The translations under genes and the position numbers were made by a program. From Melioribacteraceae bacterium (GTDB lineage: Bacteria; Bacteroidota; Ignavibacteria; Ignavibacteriales; Melioribacteraceae), in NCBI GenBank assembly GCA_021740785.1, contig JAIOZI010000009.1, positions 37,575-101,574 on the forward strand: a DNA stretch of 64,000 nucleotides. Direction: 5' to 3'. Shown here piece by piece: positions 1 to 11,100 of this stretch (the stretch's first letter is position 1; every line of letters begins with the position of its first letter). The notes below the pieces were generated by a model, which saw only the letters and a list, made by a program, of their open reading frames with translations, searched no databases and was not told the DNA's origin.

Positions 1-362
1 TCTAATATCCCTTTGTCATAAAAAAGGTTTATATATCTAAGTAATCAAATTATTAATTCATATTACGCATCCGTCTTAATCTAAATCCTAACCTTGTATT
101 GATTCATTCTAAAATTGAAGTGAGCGAAGGTCGTCTTTGACGAACCTCTCGACAAAGGCTGGATTACGAATTAAGTGCGTAAGATGATTAATAAACTCAC
201 GTTAAGTTTATTAATCCCCTCACATTATTCGGGATTATAATCTCTAAACAAAATCCTCCCGTTTAACTTTCAAAACAGTTCGTTCATCTTTTTTAATCGA
301 CCGTTTATCGATTTAATATGAAACTTAATAATCTATAATCGATAATATCACAAGAAAAAGGG
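1..362. other. Intergenic leader with an AT hairpin
   Basis: No coding frame is convincing in the first 362 bases. A perfect 10-bp inverted repeat (TTAATAAACT at 188-197, AGTTTATTAA at 205-214) with a 7-nt loop could be a terminator for a gene left of the window or part of a regulatory region. The last 60 bases are very AT-rich and must hold the promoter of the first kinase gene. No promoter hexamer could be assigned with confidence. Confidence 0.4.
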
Positions 363-1490
363 ATGAAAATGGCGCAGCTAATTTTTGTAATTGACGATGA
401 AGATAATATCCGCGAAAATATAAAAGAAATTCTAGCATTTTCGGGATTTGATGTTGTCGATTTTCCAAATGCAATTTCGGCAATTGATTACATGGAAGAA
501 GTCATACCGGATTTGATAATTTCCGATGTAATGATGCCCGGTATTAATGGATTGGAATTTCTTGAGAGGATTAAACAAAACAATAAAACGCTGATTATTC
601 CTTTCATTTATTTAACTGCTCGAAGTACATATAAAGACCTAAGGAAAGGGATGGCAGCCGGCGCCGATGATTATTTATTCAAACCATTTAAAGCGGAAGA
701 TCTTTTAAATACAGTGAAAGTAAAACTTGCTAAGAAGAATGACCTAAATAATCTTTTGGATGAAGTAAAATTAAACATCGCCCTTTCGGTTCCACATGAA
801 TTAAGAACTCCGCTTACACCGATTTTAGGCTTTTCAACTCTGCTAAGTGAAAGAGCCGATTCCTTAACAAGTGAACAAATTTCCGAAATGAGCAAAAGTA
901 TTAAATCCAGTTCGCTGCGTTTGCATTCGCGCATCGAAAAATTCCTTCTATTTTCCAGTATCCAGCTTGATTTCTCCGAGCCGTTCATCAATCCCAAATC
1001 AAAAATAAATGGAGCATTCAATATCAGCGAAAAGGTGCAGCAAGTAGTTTATCAAAAGCTTGATGAATATAAAAGGAGAAACGATGTGATTATGGAAATC
1101 GAAAATGAAAATCTGAAAATTAACGAATCTCATCTATCCATTTGCATTAATGAATTAGCTGATAATGCATGTAAATTTTCAGACGCCGGATCGAAAATTG
1201 CTATTAAAGGAATTCGTAATGACAACTATTATATGTTCTCTTTTCAAAATAACGGTAAAGGATTTACTGCAGATCAAATAAAGAGAATTAATATTCTAAA
1301 TAAATCTTTTGATTACTCGAAAGACGGAAGCGGGTTGGGGCTGCCAATAGTAAAGCAAATAATAGAATACTACGGCGGTGAGTTTAATGTTGAAAGTGAA
1401 CCGGGGGTAGCGACAGATATTAAAACAAAAATACCTGTTGCGGAAAAAATAAAAATGATGAATAACAAGTTTGAATACACATTGAGTTGA
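363..1490 (+). CDS. Receiver-histidine kinase hybrid (REC-HisKA-HATPase)
   Basis: Cytoplasmic two-component protein with an N-terminal receiver (about residues 6-121) followed by its own kinase core. The receiver has the acidic pair D11/D12, phospho-acceptor D55 in the ISDVMMP strand, T85 and K107. The H-box is PHELRTPLTP with H145. The ATPase domain shows an N-box (INELADNACKF) and G-box (DGSGLGLPI). There is no membrane segment, so it probably takes phosphate from another kinase or senses in the cytoplasm. The start is ATG 363; the second in-frame ATG at 369 is an equally good alternative. It opens a block of sensory genes, but an 81-bp gap follows, so co-transcription with the taxis genes is only likely. 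The target is unknown. Confidence 0.85.
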   Translation: MKMAQLIFVIDDEDNIRENIKEILAFSGFDVVDFPNAISAIDYMEEVIPDLIISDVMMPGINGLEFLERIKQNNKTLIIPFIYLTARSTYKDLRKGMAAGADDYLFKPFKAEDLLNTVKVKLAKKNDLNNLLDEVKLNIALSVPHELRTPLTPILGFSTLLSERADSLTSEQISEMSKSIKSSSLRLHSRIEKFLLFSSIQLDFSEPFINPKSKINGAFNISEKVQQVVYQKLDEYKRRNDVIMEIENENLKINESHLSICINELADNACKFSDAGSKIAIKGIRNDNYYMFSFQNNGKGFTADQIKRINILNKSFDYSKDGSGLGLPIVKQIIEYYGGEFNVESEPGVATDIKTKIPVAEKIKMMNNKFEYTLS

Positions 1491-1571
1491 CTGAAAGGTA
1501 TTACATATAATACATACGGTTGAAGATAAGAATTGAAATAAAAAAATCGAATTTATTAAGAAAGGATTGAG

Positions 1572-2090
1572 ATGAAATATAAAGTTACGCCAACAAATAA
1601 AGTCCGAGTGCTGCGTGAGAATGATTTTCTAGTTTCAAAAACAGATTTGAAAGGAAGGATTACCTATTGCAACAGAATATTTATTGAATTTTCACTTTAC
1701 AGCGAAGCGGAATTACTGGGATCTCAGCATAATATTATAAGACACCCTGAAATGCCCCGCGCAGTATTCCACATGCTTTGGAATACAATTGCGGAAAAAA
1801 ATGAATTCTTCGGATATATTAAGAATATGTCAAAAGATGGCGGCACATATTGGGTATTAGCAAATGTAACAGCCTCTGTTGACGGCAATGATAATATTAT
1901 CGGCTACTATTCAGTTAGGCGGAAACCAAAAGAAAGCGCAATTGAAACCATAGATGAGATTTACCGAAATATGCTTCAAATTGAGAGACAAGCCGGCACA
2001 AGGATTGCGATTGATGAATCCTCGAAATATTTATCCGATCTACTATCAAAGAAAGGAATTAGTTATGAAGAATACATACTTAGTTTATGA
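1572..2090 (+). CDS. CetB-like PAS protein (aerotaxis/energy-taxis sensor)
   Basis: A 172-residue soluble protein that is essentially one PAS domain of the Aer type. Aer-family hallmarks are visible: NIIRHPEMP at residues 54-62, W70, and the strand pair [15 protein letters not shown] near 85-98, which in E. coli Aer belongs to the FAD-binding PAS fold. There is no transmembrane or signalling domain. The next gene starts inside its 3' end (26-nt overlap, different frame) and supplies membrane, HAMP and chemoreceptor signalling parts. This is the arrangement of the bipartite CetB/CetA energy-taxis receptor of Campylobacter. FAD binding and the energy-taxis role are inferred from family and neighbour. 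A generic redox PAS protein is the alternative. Confidence 0.75.
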   Translation: MKYKVTPTNKVRVLRENDFLVSKTDLKGRITYCNRIFIEFSLYSEAELLGSQHNIIRHPEMPRAVFHMLWNTIAEKNEFFGYIKNMSKDGGTYWVLANVTASVDGNDNIIGYYSVRRKPKESAIETIDEIYRNMLQIERQAGTRIAIDESSKYLSDLLSKKGISYEEYILSL

Positions 2091-3579
2091 AATAAAAAAG
2101 TTAATCAAAAACTCGGCTTTGATTTCCGCTGTGTTGTTTGTAATCCTCGCCCTGCTTCAATTTCAATGGCTTGTGAGCGCCTTTATATTTATAACAATAC
2201 AGGTATTATATGTGCGCTATGCGATGAAAATCATTTCCAAACAAACTGAATTGCTGCCTAAAATTAATTCCTTAACTCAAAATATTGCAGACGGGGAATT
2301 CGAATACCGCATCACCGGTATTGATGAAACAACAGAATTAGGACAGGTGGCGTGGACGCTTAATGATTTACTGGATCAGATGGAAGCATTCTCGAGGGAA
2401 ATTAAAACAATAGTGCAATGTATCAGCGAGGAAAAATTTTACCGCACATTACAGTATGCCGGTATGCACGGACAGATGCTTCATACGATGAAAGCAGTTG
2501 GAGATGCTATAGAGCTTACCAAAGAGAAAGCGAAATCGAAACAGGAATATCTGATAAATTGTGTACATATTCTTCTGGAAAACATGGATGAATTTTCAAA
2601 GGGAAATTTAACCGTTCATATTGAATCAAATAATAGCGATGAGATAGGCAAGCTGTATAATGGATTTAATAAAGTTGTTGAAGCAACCAAAGAAATAATT
2701 ATTGCGGTAGCGGAAGCAGTTCAGGCTGTTGCCGGAGCGTCAACACAGATATCATCAAGTACGGAGGAAATGTCTGCAGGCGCACAGGAGCAAAGTTCTC
2801 AATCCTCTGAAGTAGCCAGTGCAGTTGAGCAGATGACCAGGACAATAATCGAAACAACAAAGAATGTATCGGTAGTTTCGGAAAAAGCGAAACATTCCGG
2901 TCAGCTTGCCAATCAGGGAGGCGAAATTATTACCGATACTATTGAAGGGATGAATAAAATAGCTGCGGTAGTTACAAATGCGGCAAATACGATTAGTGCA
3001 TTAGGCGATAGCAGTGAAAAGATTGGAAATATTGTAGATGTCATTGATGAAATAGCAGAACAGACCAATCTGCTTGCACTGAATGCTGCGATTGAAGCTG
3101 CAAGAGCCGGCGATCAAGGCAGAGGTTTTGCTGTAGTTGCCGATGAAGTTAAAAAACTTGCTGAAAGAACTTCTGAAGCGACCAAAGAAATTGCCGGGAT
3201 GATTAATCATATTCAGATCGATACAAAAAATGCTGTTGGAATAATGAACCAGGGAACCGATGAAGTTAATAACGGCAAGCAGCTCGCCGGTAAAGCTGAA
3301 GAAGCGCTTAAACAAATAATAAACGGTTCGGCTGAAGTGGTTGATAATATTACTCAAGTAGCTTCTGCCAGTGAAGAACAAGCTTCGGCTGCGGAGCAAA
3401 TAAGTCGTAGTATTGAAGGGATTAATTCAGTAACGCAAGAATCTGCAGTGGGAATACAACAGTTGGCGATGGTAGCAGAAGATATGAATAAATATACCGA
3501 AAACCTTCAAAACCTGGTTTCGAGATTCACTTATGATTTCGAAAATGAAATCTCTTTTGAAAAATCTACTGTTGTATAA
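2065..3579 (+). CDS. CetA-like methyl-accepting chemotaxis protein
   Basis: A 504-residue chemoreceptor without a periplasmic sensor. Two adjacent hydrophobic segments (about residues 16-50) form a hairpin anchor. They are followed by two HAMP-like units (around [18 protein letters not shown] and [10 protein letters not shown]) and a full MCP signalling domain with the kinase-control tip [18 protein letters not shown]. CetA of Campylobacter has the same short anchor and lacks a ligand domain because it receives signal from the PAS protein CetB, here encoded just upstream. I chose ATG 2065: it has AAAGGA upstream, while the longer in-frame version from 1954 runs through the PAS gene and shows no signal or domain. 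No C-terminal NWETF-type methyltransferase tether is seen. Confidence 0.85.
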   Translation: MKNTYLVYEIKKLIKNSALISAVLFVILALLQFQWLVSAFIFITIQVLYVRYAMKIISKQTELLPKINSLTQNIADGEFEYRITGIDETTELGQVAWTLNDLLDQMEAFSREIKTIVQCISEEKFYRTLQYAGMHGQMLHTMKAVGDAIELTKEKAKSKQEYLINCVHILLENMDEFSKGNLTVHIESNNSDEIGKLYNGFNKVVEATKEIIIAVAEAVQAVAGASTQISSSTEEMSAGAQEQSSQSSEVASAVEQMTRTIIETTKNVSVVSEKAKHSGQLANQGGEIITDTIEGMNKIAAVVTNAANTISALGDSSEKIGNIVDVIDEIAEQTNLLALNAAIEAARAGDQGRGFAVVADEVKKLAERTSEATKEIAGMINHIQIDTKNAVGIMNQGTDEVNNGKQLAGKAEEALKQIINGSAEVVDNITQVASASEEQASAAEQISRSIEGINSVTQESAVGIQQLAMVAEDMNKYTENLQNLVSRFTYDFENEISFEKSTVV

Positions 3580-3621
3580 ATTAATTGAGCAAATAAATTA
3601 ACAAGAAAGACGGATGACATC

Positions 3622-5952
3622 ATGAAAAAGTATCTAATCAATCTAAAAATTAAAAATAAGCTCAGGCTGATTGTAGCGTCAATCGGTATCGTAGCTTCAT
3701 TCGGAATATTTAGCCTGGTAATTTCATCCTACGATAATTATTCCAGATCAAATGTACTTCAAAGTGCAAATAAAGCATCGGACTTTATACTTATGGCAGC
3801 CGGTCAGCAAGCGCTCGAAAGAGGTATTACCGCAACGGTTTTAGCTAATCCCGATGATAAAATATCTTACAATAAACTGGCTTCTATTAGAGAAAGAGGT
3901 GATGAATATTTGGATTCGGCTCTTGCAATTGCAAATATTCTTGCAAAAGATAATACGGTCATAGAGAAAAAAGTGTCGTTATTAAAATCGGACATAAATA
4001 AAAGAACCGAAATAAGACAAAAAGCAGATATGATACTAACCAGAAGAGCTGCTGATAATACTTTTATCAATACATGGATTGATACACAAACCGATTTAAT
4101 TATGAAGAGCAACGAACTTGGAAAAACTATGTTCGTTTCGGATAATAAATTAGAAAATGTTTTGGAATTCAACAGCATAGTAAAAAATGCAATTTTTATT
4201 GCAAGTGAATTTGCCGGACGCGAAAGAGCTGAACTTGGAAAATTAATCGGCAACCAAATTCCTATTTCAAACGAAAACTTAATCAGGTTGATGAGGTATA
4301 GAGGAATTGTTGAAGAAAATCTCCGTGCAGTGTTAGGAATGCGGGATAATTCCAATAACACTTCTGAAATTATAAACGCTATCAACGAAATGGAACGCAA
4401 GTTTCTTGATGATTTCGAAATAACACGAGAAAAAGTATATAGTGCAGGGTTAAATGCCGAGCCGTATCCAATCGGTACTTCGGAATGGATTGCAGCTTCA
4501 ACAGACGGTATTAACTCAATATTAAAAGTATCAGAAACCGTAAGTAAAGAAGCGCAAAAACTTGCAGCCGAGCAAAGCAGTGAAAGCAGCAGAAGTTTGT
4601 TTTTTACAGCGTTATTAATGGGGATTTTGTTAACAGCCATGTTTGTATCTGTTTGGATTGGCAAATTAATAACATCGCCGGTTAATGAATTATCGCAGGC
4701 TGCAGTTGAAGTCAGCGAGGGAAATCTTAATCAATCAATTGATTATACCTCAGCGGATGAAGTAGGCAAACTTGCAGCCGCATTCAATAAGATGATTGCA
4801 AATATTCGGAAAGCTGATAATGATCTCCGCGCCGAGAAAGCAAGCGTAGAAAAGAAAGTGGAACTGGCAGTAAAAGAATCTGAAGAACAAAAAGATTACC
4901 TGGAAAGAAGCGTACAAAATATTTTAGCTGAAATGGAAAAATTTGCAAATGGAGACTTAACAGTTCACCTAGAAACAGAACGGGAAGATCAAATCGGAAG
5001 CCTATATAACGGATTTAACAATGTAGTGGCGAATATTAGGAACATGATTGAAAAAGTAAGAGAAGCTGTTGAAGCAACGGCAAGCGCATCATCACAAATA
5101 TCCTCCAGTTCAGAAGAAATGGCAGCCGGGGCACATGAACAAAGTTCACAGGCTTCGGAAGTTGCAAGCGCTGTTGAACAGATGACTAAAACCATAACAG
5201 AAACATCTCAAAATGTAAATGCCGTTTCTAATAACGCCATAAATTCGGGCAATATCGCAAACGAAGGTGGAAAGGTTGTTAATGAAACTATAACCGGAAT
5301 CGAACATATTGCCAAGGTTGTTATTGAAGCATCCGAAACAGTGCAGAGACTCGGTGGAAGCAGTCAAAAAATTGGCGAAATAATTCAAGTGATAAACGAT
5401 ATTGCCGATCAGACAAATCTGCTGGCGCTCAATGCCGCAATTGAAGCGGCACGCGCCGGTGAACACGGAAGAGGATTTGCCGTTGTTGCCGATGAAGTAA
5501 GAAAACTTGCTGAAAGAACTACAAAGGCTACTAAAGAAATTGCTGATATGATTAAACAAATTCAATCAGATACCGGAAGCGCCGTTGAATCGATTAATGT
5601 TGGAACTACCGAAGTACATAAGGGTAAAGAGCTGGCAAAACGAGCAGGAGAATCATTATCGGAAATTATTAATTCAAGCAAGAAAGTAATAGACGACATT
5701 ACTCAGGTAGCCAGTGCAAGCGAAGAACAGTCGGTTACCGCCGAGCAAATCAGTAGAAGTATTGAAAGTATTAATAGTGTTACACAACAAACTGCGGCAG
5801 GTATTCAGCAAGTTGCAAGTGCCGCCGAGGACTTGAATAAGCTTACTGAAAATCTTCATAACCTTGTTGCCGGTTTTAAATTGAGTTACAACAAATCTAG
5901 GGAACATTCAAAATATACCGTTAGACAAAACGGGAAATTAATTCATTATTAA
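3622..5952 (+). CDS. Methyl-accepting chemotaxis protein with helical NIT-like sensor
   Basis: A 776-residue transmembrane chemoreceptor. It has TM1 at about 13-36, a roughly 290-residue all-helical periplasmic domain, TM2 at about 325-345, HAMP ([18 protein letters not shown]), a coiled-coil linker with a second HAMP-like unit ([17 protein letters not shown]), and a standard MCP domain with tip [18 protein letters not shown]. The periplasmic start [15 protein letters not shown] resembles the nitrate/nitrite-sensing (NIT) helical fold, but the ligand cannot be told from sequence. The signalling half is very close to that of the CetA-like gene, 42 bp upstream, so the two probably join the same array. 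The last residues ([10 protein letters not shown]) form a short tail after a linker that could be an adaptor or methylation-enzyme tether. Confidence 0.85.
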   Translation: MKKYLINLKIKNKLRLIVASIGIVASFGIFSLVISSYDNYSRSNVLQSANKASDFILMAAGQQALERGITATVLANPDDKISYNKLASIRERGDEYLDSALAIANILAKDNTVIEKKVSLLKSDINKRTEIRQKADMILTRRAADNTFINTWIDTQTDLIMKSNELGKTMFVSDNKLENVLEFNSIVKNAIFIASEFAGRERAELGKLIGNQIPISNENLIRLMRYRGIVEENLRAVLGMRDNSNNTSEIINAINEMERKFLDDFEITREKVYSAGLNAEPYPIGTSEWIAASTDGINSILKVSETVSKEAQKLAAEQSSESSRSLFFTALLMGILLTAMFVSVWIGKLITSPVNELSQAAVEVSEGNLNQSIDYTSADEVGKLAAAFNKMIANIRKADNDLRAEKASVEKKVELAVKESEEQKDYLERSVQNILAEMEKFANGDLTVHLETEREDQIGSLYNGFNNVVANIRNMIEKVREAVEATASASSQISSSSEEMAAGAHEQSSQASEVASAVEQMTKTITETSQNVNAVSNNAINSGNIANEGGKVVNETITGIEHIAKVVIEASETVQRLGGSSQKIGEIIQVINDIADQTNLLALNAAIEAARAGEHGRGFAVVADEVRKLAERTTKATKEIADMIKQIQSDTGSAVESINVGTTEVHKGKELAKRAGESLSEIINSSKKVIDDITQVASASEEQSVTAEQISRSIESINSVTQQTAAGIQQVASAAEDLNKLTENLHNLVAGFKLSYNKSREHSKYTVRQNGKLIHY

Positions 5953-5973
5953 TCCGTGTATAGGAAATATTTT

Positions 5974-7854
5974 ATGAAAGTTACAATTGGTCGAAAAATT
6001 ACTTTTGGTTTTATAATTCTCCTAAGCGTTTTATTCGGAATGGGTTGGCTTGCATATCACAATGTAAATAATTTTTTTTCTAATTCGGTGGCAATTGAGC
6101 AAGAGGTTAAAAAACAGATTAATGCCGGGAACCTGAGGTTTATGGTTACACAGGTTTTAATGGCAAGTAATGATTATATAATCACTAATAACAAAAAGTA
6201 CATTCATGATTTCGAAGAATATAATTCGACGCTCGATAAATATTATCAAAGTTTCACCGGATTAAAATTGAACTCTTCTGAAAAAGAACTGTTAAAAGGA
6301 ATAAAAAATGATATCGATTCTATCAATTTATATTCCCGTGAAATATTTACGATCGAAAACCCGCGAAACTCTGCTGAAGCCGTAAAACTTATGGAGAAAA
6401 TTGATTATAGATTCGGAAGTAAGATAAACAACAATTCAACAAAAATATTTAACGGAATTGCCGGGAGAATATCGCAGCTTAACGAAGAAGGAAGAATGCT
6501 AAAGTCGGAGCAAACCGAAATTATAATAGAACTGATTGTCTTCGGCATAGTTTTCAGCATTATCATAATTTTGTTAACGGTTTATAGAATTAGCAATCCT
6601 ATTAAAGAATTAAAGCTTGCTGCGGAGAAATTAGCCGGGGGTGATTATTCAGTTAAACCCGCTATTAATACACATGACGAAGTTGCCGGATTAGCCCGGT
6701 CGTTCATATCCATGGCTGAAGCAATAGACAACTCACACAAAAAATTGAAGGAAAACAACATTCTGCTTGAAACTGTATTTTCCACGCTGCCTTCAGGATT
6801 AATGGTGGTAGACAGCAAGGGAAAAGTAATAACATCGAACCAAAGAATGTGTGAAATAATTAGTGTTGAAAGAAGCAATTTAAGTTTTGCCGCATTAATC
6901 AAAACTCTTGAAAATGCCGAGATGCGAAAAAATCGTCATAATATCGTAAACAGCAAAGGAGAGATAAAAAATATTGAATATCACTTAACCGATGTGAAAA
7001 AAGGAAATAAAATTATTGAATTGAATATTATCCCATTCCATTTAGATGAACAGCAGAATCTTATTGTAATTGAAGATATAACTTCGCGAAAGCAAGCAGA
7101 AGAAAAACTTTTAATCTCATTTAAAGAGTTGCAGAAAATAAATCTAAATAATAATAAGCTTTTATCAATTATATCGCATGATTTAAGAAGTCCGTTCAAC
7201 GCATTAATAGGCTCGTTAGAATTATTGGTTGAAGAGTTTGATCAGTTATCAGACTCAGAAAAAATCGAATTTATCACGGTGGCACATAAGGTATCGCAAA
7301 ATTTACTCAGCCTAGTTAATGATCTGCTTGAATGGTCGAAAACACAAAATGGGAACATTGAATTAAGACCAACACAGAAGAGTCTCACCAATATTATTGA
7401 ACGAATCATTGAATTATATTCACTGAATGCTTCGGTGAAAAATATAAAGATTGAAACGAACTGCATTAAAAATTGCGAAGCCTACTTCGACGAGAATATG
7501 ATTTTCACCGTTATAAGAAATTTAGTATCAAATGCAATTAAGTTCACAAATCGCGGGGGTGTTATTAAAATTAACGCTCATGATACCGCCGATAAATTGA
7601 TTTTAGTAGTTGCGGATAACGGTATTGGCATTCCCGATACAATTGTAAAAGATATCTTTTCCTTCGGGAAACATTATTCAAGAAGTGGTACGGATAATGA
7701 AAGCGGAACAGGTATGGGTTTGTTTTTATGTAAGGATTTGATTGAAAAAAATCATGGCAAAATTTGGGTCGAAAGTGATGTTAACGTTGGGACTAAATTT
7801 TATTTATCCCTTCCGAAGAATAAAAGTAATATTAAGCGACTAAAGTGCGCCTAA
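5974..7854 (+). CDS. Membrane sensor histidine kinase (helical sensor-HAMP-PAS-HisKA)
   Basis: A 626-residue sensor kinase. It has TM1 at about 8-28, a helical periplasmic sensor of about 155 residues with AGNLRFMVTQVLMASNDY, TM2 at about 184-206, HAMP (SNPIKELKLAAEKLAGGDY), a PAS domain (about 265-375), HisKA with SHDLRSPFNAL (H402), and an ATPase with SNAIKFTNRGG and GTGMGLFLCKDL. ATG 5974 is preferred over the upstream GTG 5956 because AGGAAA sits just before it and the protein then begins exactly like its paralogue (MKxTIGxKI). It starts 22 bp after the chemoreceptor. No receiver is attached, so the partner may be the LytTR regulator at 12.4 kb, but this is not shown. Confidence 0.85.
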   Translation: MKVTIGRKITFGFIILLSVLFGMGWLAYHNVNNFFSNSVAIEQEVKKQINAGNLRFMVTQVLMASNDYIITNNKKYIHDFEEYNSTLDKYYQSFTGLKLNSSEKELLKGIKNDIDSINLYSREIFTIENPRNSAEAVKLMEKIDYRFGSKINNNSTKIFNGIAGRISQLNEEGRMLKSEQTEIIIELIVFGIVFSIIIILLTVYRISNPIKELKLAAEKLAGGDYSVKPAINTHDEVAGLARSFISMAEAIDNSHKKLKENNILLETVFSTLPSGLMVVDSKGKVITSNQRMCEIISVERSNLSFAALIKTLENAEMRKNRHNIVNSKGEIKNIEYHLTDVKKGNKIIELNIIPFHLDEQQNLIVIEDITSRKQAEEKLLISFKELQKINLNNNKLLSIISHDLRSPFNALIGSLELLVEEFDQLSDSEKIEFITVAHKVSQNLLSLVNDLLEWSKTQNGNIELRPTQKSLTNIIERIIELYSLNASVKNIKIETNCIKNCEAYFDENMIFTVIRNLVSNAIKFTNRGGVIKINAHDTADKLILVVADNGIGIPDTIVKDIFSFGKHYSRSGTDNESGTGMGLFLCKDLIEKNHGKIWVESDVNVGTKFYLSLPKNKSNIKRLKCA

Positions 7855-8195
7855 TTAATGTTTGGACTACATATCCTATTTTATTATTTTTATATGTGCA
7901 TAAAGTATTGTATTTTAAATTCTTATTTATTTTATAAAAAATTAGAAAGGTATATTCACACTATTTATGAAGCATGTTCAGTTTCAAGTCGACTTATGTT
8001 TCATATTTTTTTTGTAATCATTCTTGCTTCGAATTTTATTTCGGGATGTAGAAAAAATCCGCACAAATATATTTGTTATCAGTGAATTTATATATAAAGA
8101 AAGAATTTGAATTATATTTTTAATTTGGGGGTATAATTATTGAATAAAAATAATAACGACAGTAAAATATTGCATAGTCAATTACGGCATAATGT
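7855..8195. other. Intergenic region between paralogous kinases
   Basis: A 341-bp AT-rich gap. A 75-codon open frame at 7858-8085 begins 3 bp after the upstream stop, but its composition is that of the spacer and it resembles no family I know. A GGGGG run at 8127-8131 is followed by no in-frame start for the next gene. The gap probably holds the promoter of the large kinase. I see no repeat or hairpin worth naming. Confidence 0.35.
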
Positions 8196-11100
8196 ATGAA
8201 GATCACAATAGGTAAGAAAATAGGGTTTGCATTTTTTATCCTTTTGTTATTGTTGGGATTTATGGGAATACTTTCCTATAACGGGGTTCAGGATCATGTT
8301 GAACAGATTGATAAAATGGGGAAGGAAATAGAAAAACAAATTTATGCAGGCAATCTACGATTTACAGTAACTCAAGTTTTGATGGCAAGCAGCGACTATC
8401 TTGCAACAAATGACTCTCAATTCTATATCGATTACCAAAAACAGAACAAACTGCTGGATAAATACTACAACGAATTCATACAACTTGACTTAACTGATAC
8501 CGAAGACAAATTGTTGATTGAAATTAAATCAGATATAGATTCAATACGTTATTATTCCGAGAAAATATTTACATTCAAAGACCCGCGTAACTCGAAAACA
8601 GCAATCGATTACATGAGGAAAATTGATTATGACCTTGGCTATAGTATTAATTTAAAAACGACCAAGATTTTTGACGGCATATCAAAAAGAATAAATGAAT
8701 ATAAAGCAAAAGGAGATGAGTTAAAGGTTTACGAGTATAGAAACATTATTAATCTAATTATCAGCGGGCTTTTAGCTAGTTTAATTTTTATTCTGCTCAC
8801 AATAAATCGCATCACCAAGCCTATAAAGAAACTACAAGCAGCCTCCGAAAAAATTGCCGAAGGGGATTATTCGGTTGAACCTGTTGTAAATACAAAAGAT
8901 GAAATTGCATCTCTTGCTAAATCATTCTCAACAATGACCAGGTCAATTAGCAGCGCACAACATAAATTGTCCGAAAACAATCATCTTCTTGAAACTATCT
9001 TCAAAACAATTCCAACAGGATTAATGATTGTCGATGATAACGGACGGATTATGGCAGTAAATAAACAGATGTGCGATATTATAAATATTGATGGAATCGA
9101 ATCCGTGAATAAATTCTTAGAAGATGTTTTGGATGGAATTAAATTCAAGGAAAACTGCCGCGATTTAATGATTAATGCCGATCATTTAGATGTTCATGAA
9201 TGTGAAACTGTTGATTCTTACGGCAGAACTAAAACCTTTCGGTTAACAATATTACCGGTTGATTCCAAGGTTAAAAAGAAGCTGTTGGTGGCTGATGAAA
9301 TTACAAATCTAAAGATGAATCAGAAGAAATTAGAAGACTTGAAGCAGCTTAATCAATCTGCGCTCGATTCATTAACAGCAAGTATTTGCGTGCTTGATGA
9401 ACAATGCAGGGTAATAAAAATTAATAGATCTTGGAGAGAGTCTGCTTCGCAGAAATCTATTCTAATCCCAATTATTAATGAGGGAGAGAATTACATCAAT
9501 TATATCAAATCATCCGAAATGAATAGTAAACCCCAAGTACTAAAATTTACTAAGGGAATTGAAGATGTGATAAGTGGTGTAATTGAAAAATTTGAAGTTG
9601 AATCCGAATGCGATCAGTCCTTTCACAAAACATGGGTGATAAGCCGCGTTACGCCTTTTGTTGAAAGCGATTCATTGCCTAGAAAGGTTGTAATTACACA
9701 TACCGATATCTCAGAACGTAAAAATGCAGAGACAGCTCTTAAGGAAAGCGAAGAAAGATATAAGGGATTGTTTGAGTCATCGCCGGTTGGAATCGTAGTT
9801 GAAAATGAAAACGGGGATATAATAGCTGTAAATAAAGCCATTCAACAAATTTCAGGTTATGATAGAGAAGAACTTATCGGGAGAAATATAAATTTATTTG
9901 TTCATGAAGATCAACATGAACTTGTTAAAGATAATATCCGGAGATTATTAAACGGGGAATCACTCCAGTTTGAAACACAATCGGTAAGAAAAGACGGGAG
10001 CACAATTTATAGTGAATTATTCGAAACCGCAATTCAATTACCCGGCGGTAAAAAGGAAATAATAAGTATTACAAACGACATTACAAAGAGAAGGGAAATT
10101 GAATTACATAATAAGGAAATGGCGGAGATGTATTCAACTATTCTTGAAACCACGCAGGATGGTTTTTGGCTTGTTGATAAAACCGGTAAATTTCTTGACG
10201 TTAATGAAAACTATTGCAGGATGAGCGGATATACACGAGAAGAACTACTGCAGAAAGGAATACCGGATCTCGAAGCTCTTGAAACTCCCGAAGAAACCGT
10301 TCAACATATCGAATATGTAATTAAAAGAGGGCATGACAGATTTGAAACTAAACATAAGAAGAAAAACGGAAGCATCTGGGATGTTGAAATAAATACGATC
10401 TACTGGCACAATAATGAACAGTTTATCGCATTCGTTCATAATATTTCCGATCGGAAAAACTTTGAATTTATTCTGAAACAAAACGAAGAAAAATATCGCA
10501 CAGTTGCAGATTTTGCTTATAACTGGGAATGCTGGCAAAAACCAGACGGCGGGTTTGAATATGTTTCCCCGTCATGTGAAAGAATTACCGGCTATAATGT
10601 ATCTGAATTCATTTCAAAACCGGAGTTATTATCCCAAATTACACATCCGGAAGATCGACATCTGCTTGATTCTCATTATAGGGAGATCACTCATAATAAA
10701 AATATCGCGCATGAAATTGAATTCAGAATTCTGACAAAAGATAATAAGGTTAAATGGATCAGCCACGTTTGTCATGGTGTTTTTAATAATGATGATAAAT
10801 ATTTGGGAAGACGAGGAAGTAACCGGGACATTACACAGCAAAAAAAAGCTGAAGAAAAAATTCTAAAACTGATGCAGGTAATTGAAAACAGCCCGTTGGC
10901 GGTAATGCTCACAGATTCCCAAAAAAGTATAGAATATATTAATCCACATTTTAAGAAATTGTTTAAATATACCGAAGATCAACAAATATTAGGCAATTCG
11001 CCAAGTATCCTACGATCGTGGAGTACTTCCGATGCATTATACAAGGATATGTGGCAAAGCTTGAACAAAGGGAAGTCTTGGAAAGGAATACTTCAGGATA

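Noticed and set aside
1954..2064. Longer N-terminus for the CetA-like chemoreceptor
   Set aside because: It lies wholly inside the PAS gene, has no ribosome site and adds a non-hydrophobic basic stretch; ATG 2065 has AAAGGA upstream.
2041..2100. Programmed frameshift fusing the PAS and chemoreceptor genes
   Set aside because: No slippery heptamer was seen in the overlap, and the chemoreceptor has its own ribosome site and membrane start.
7858..8085. 75-codon open frame between the two kinases
   Set aside because: Composition follows the AT-rich spacer, there is no clear ribosome site, and the product resembles nothing known.
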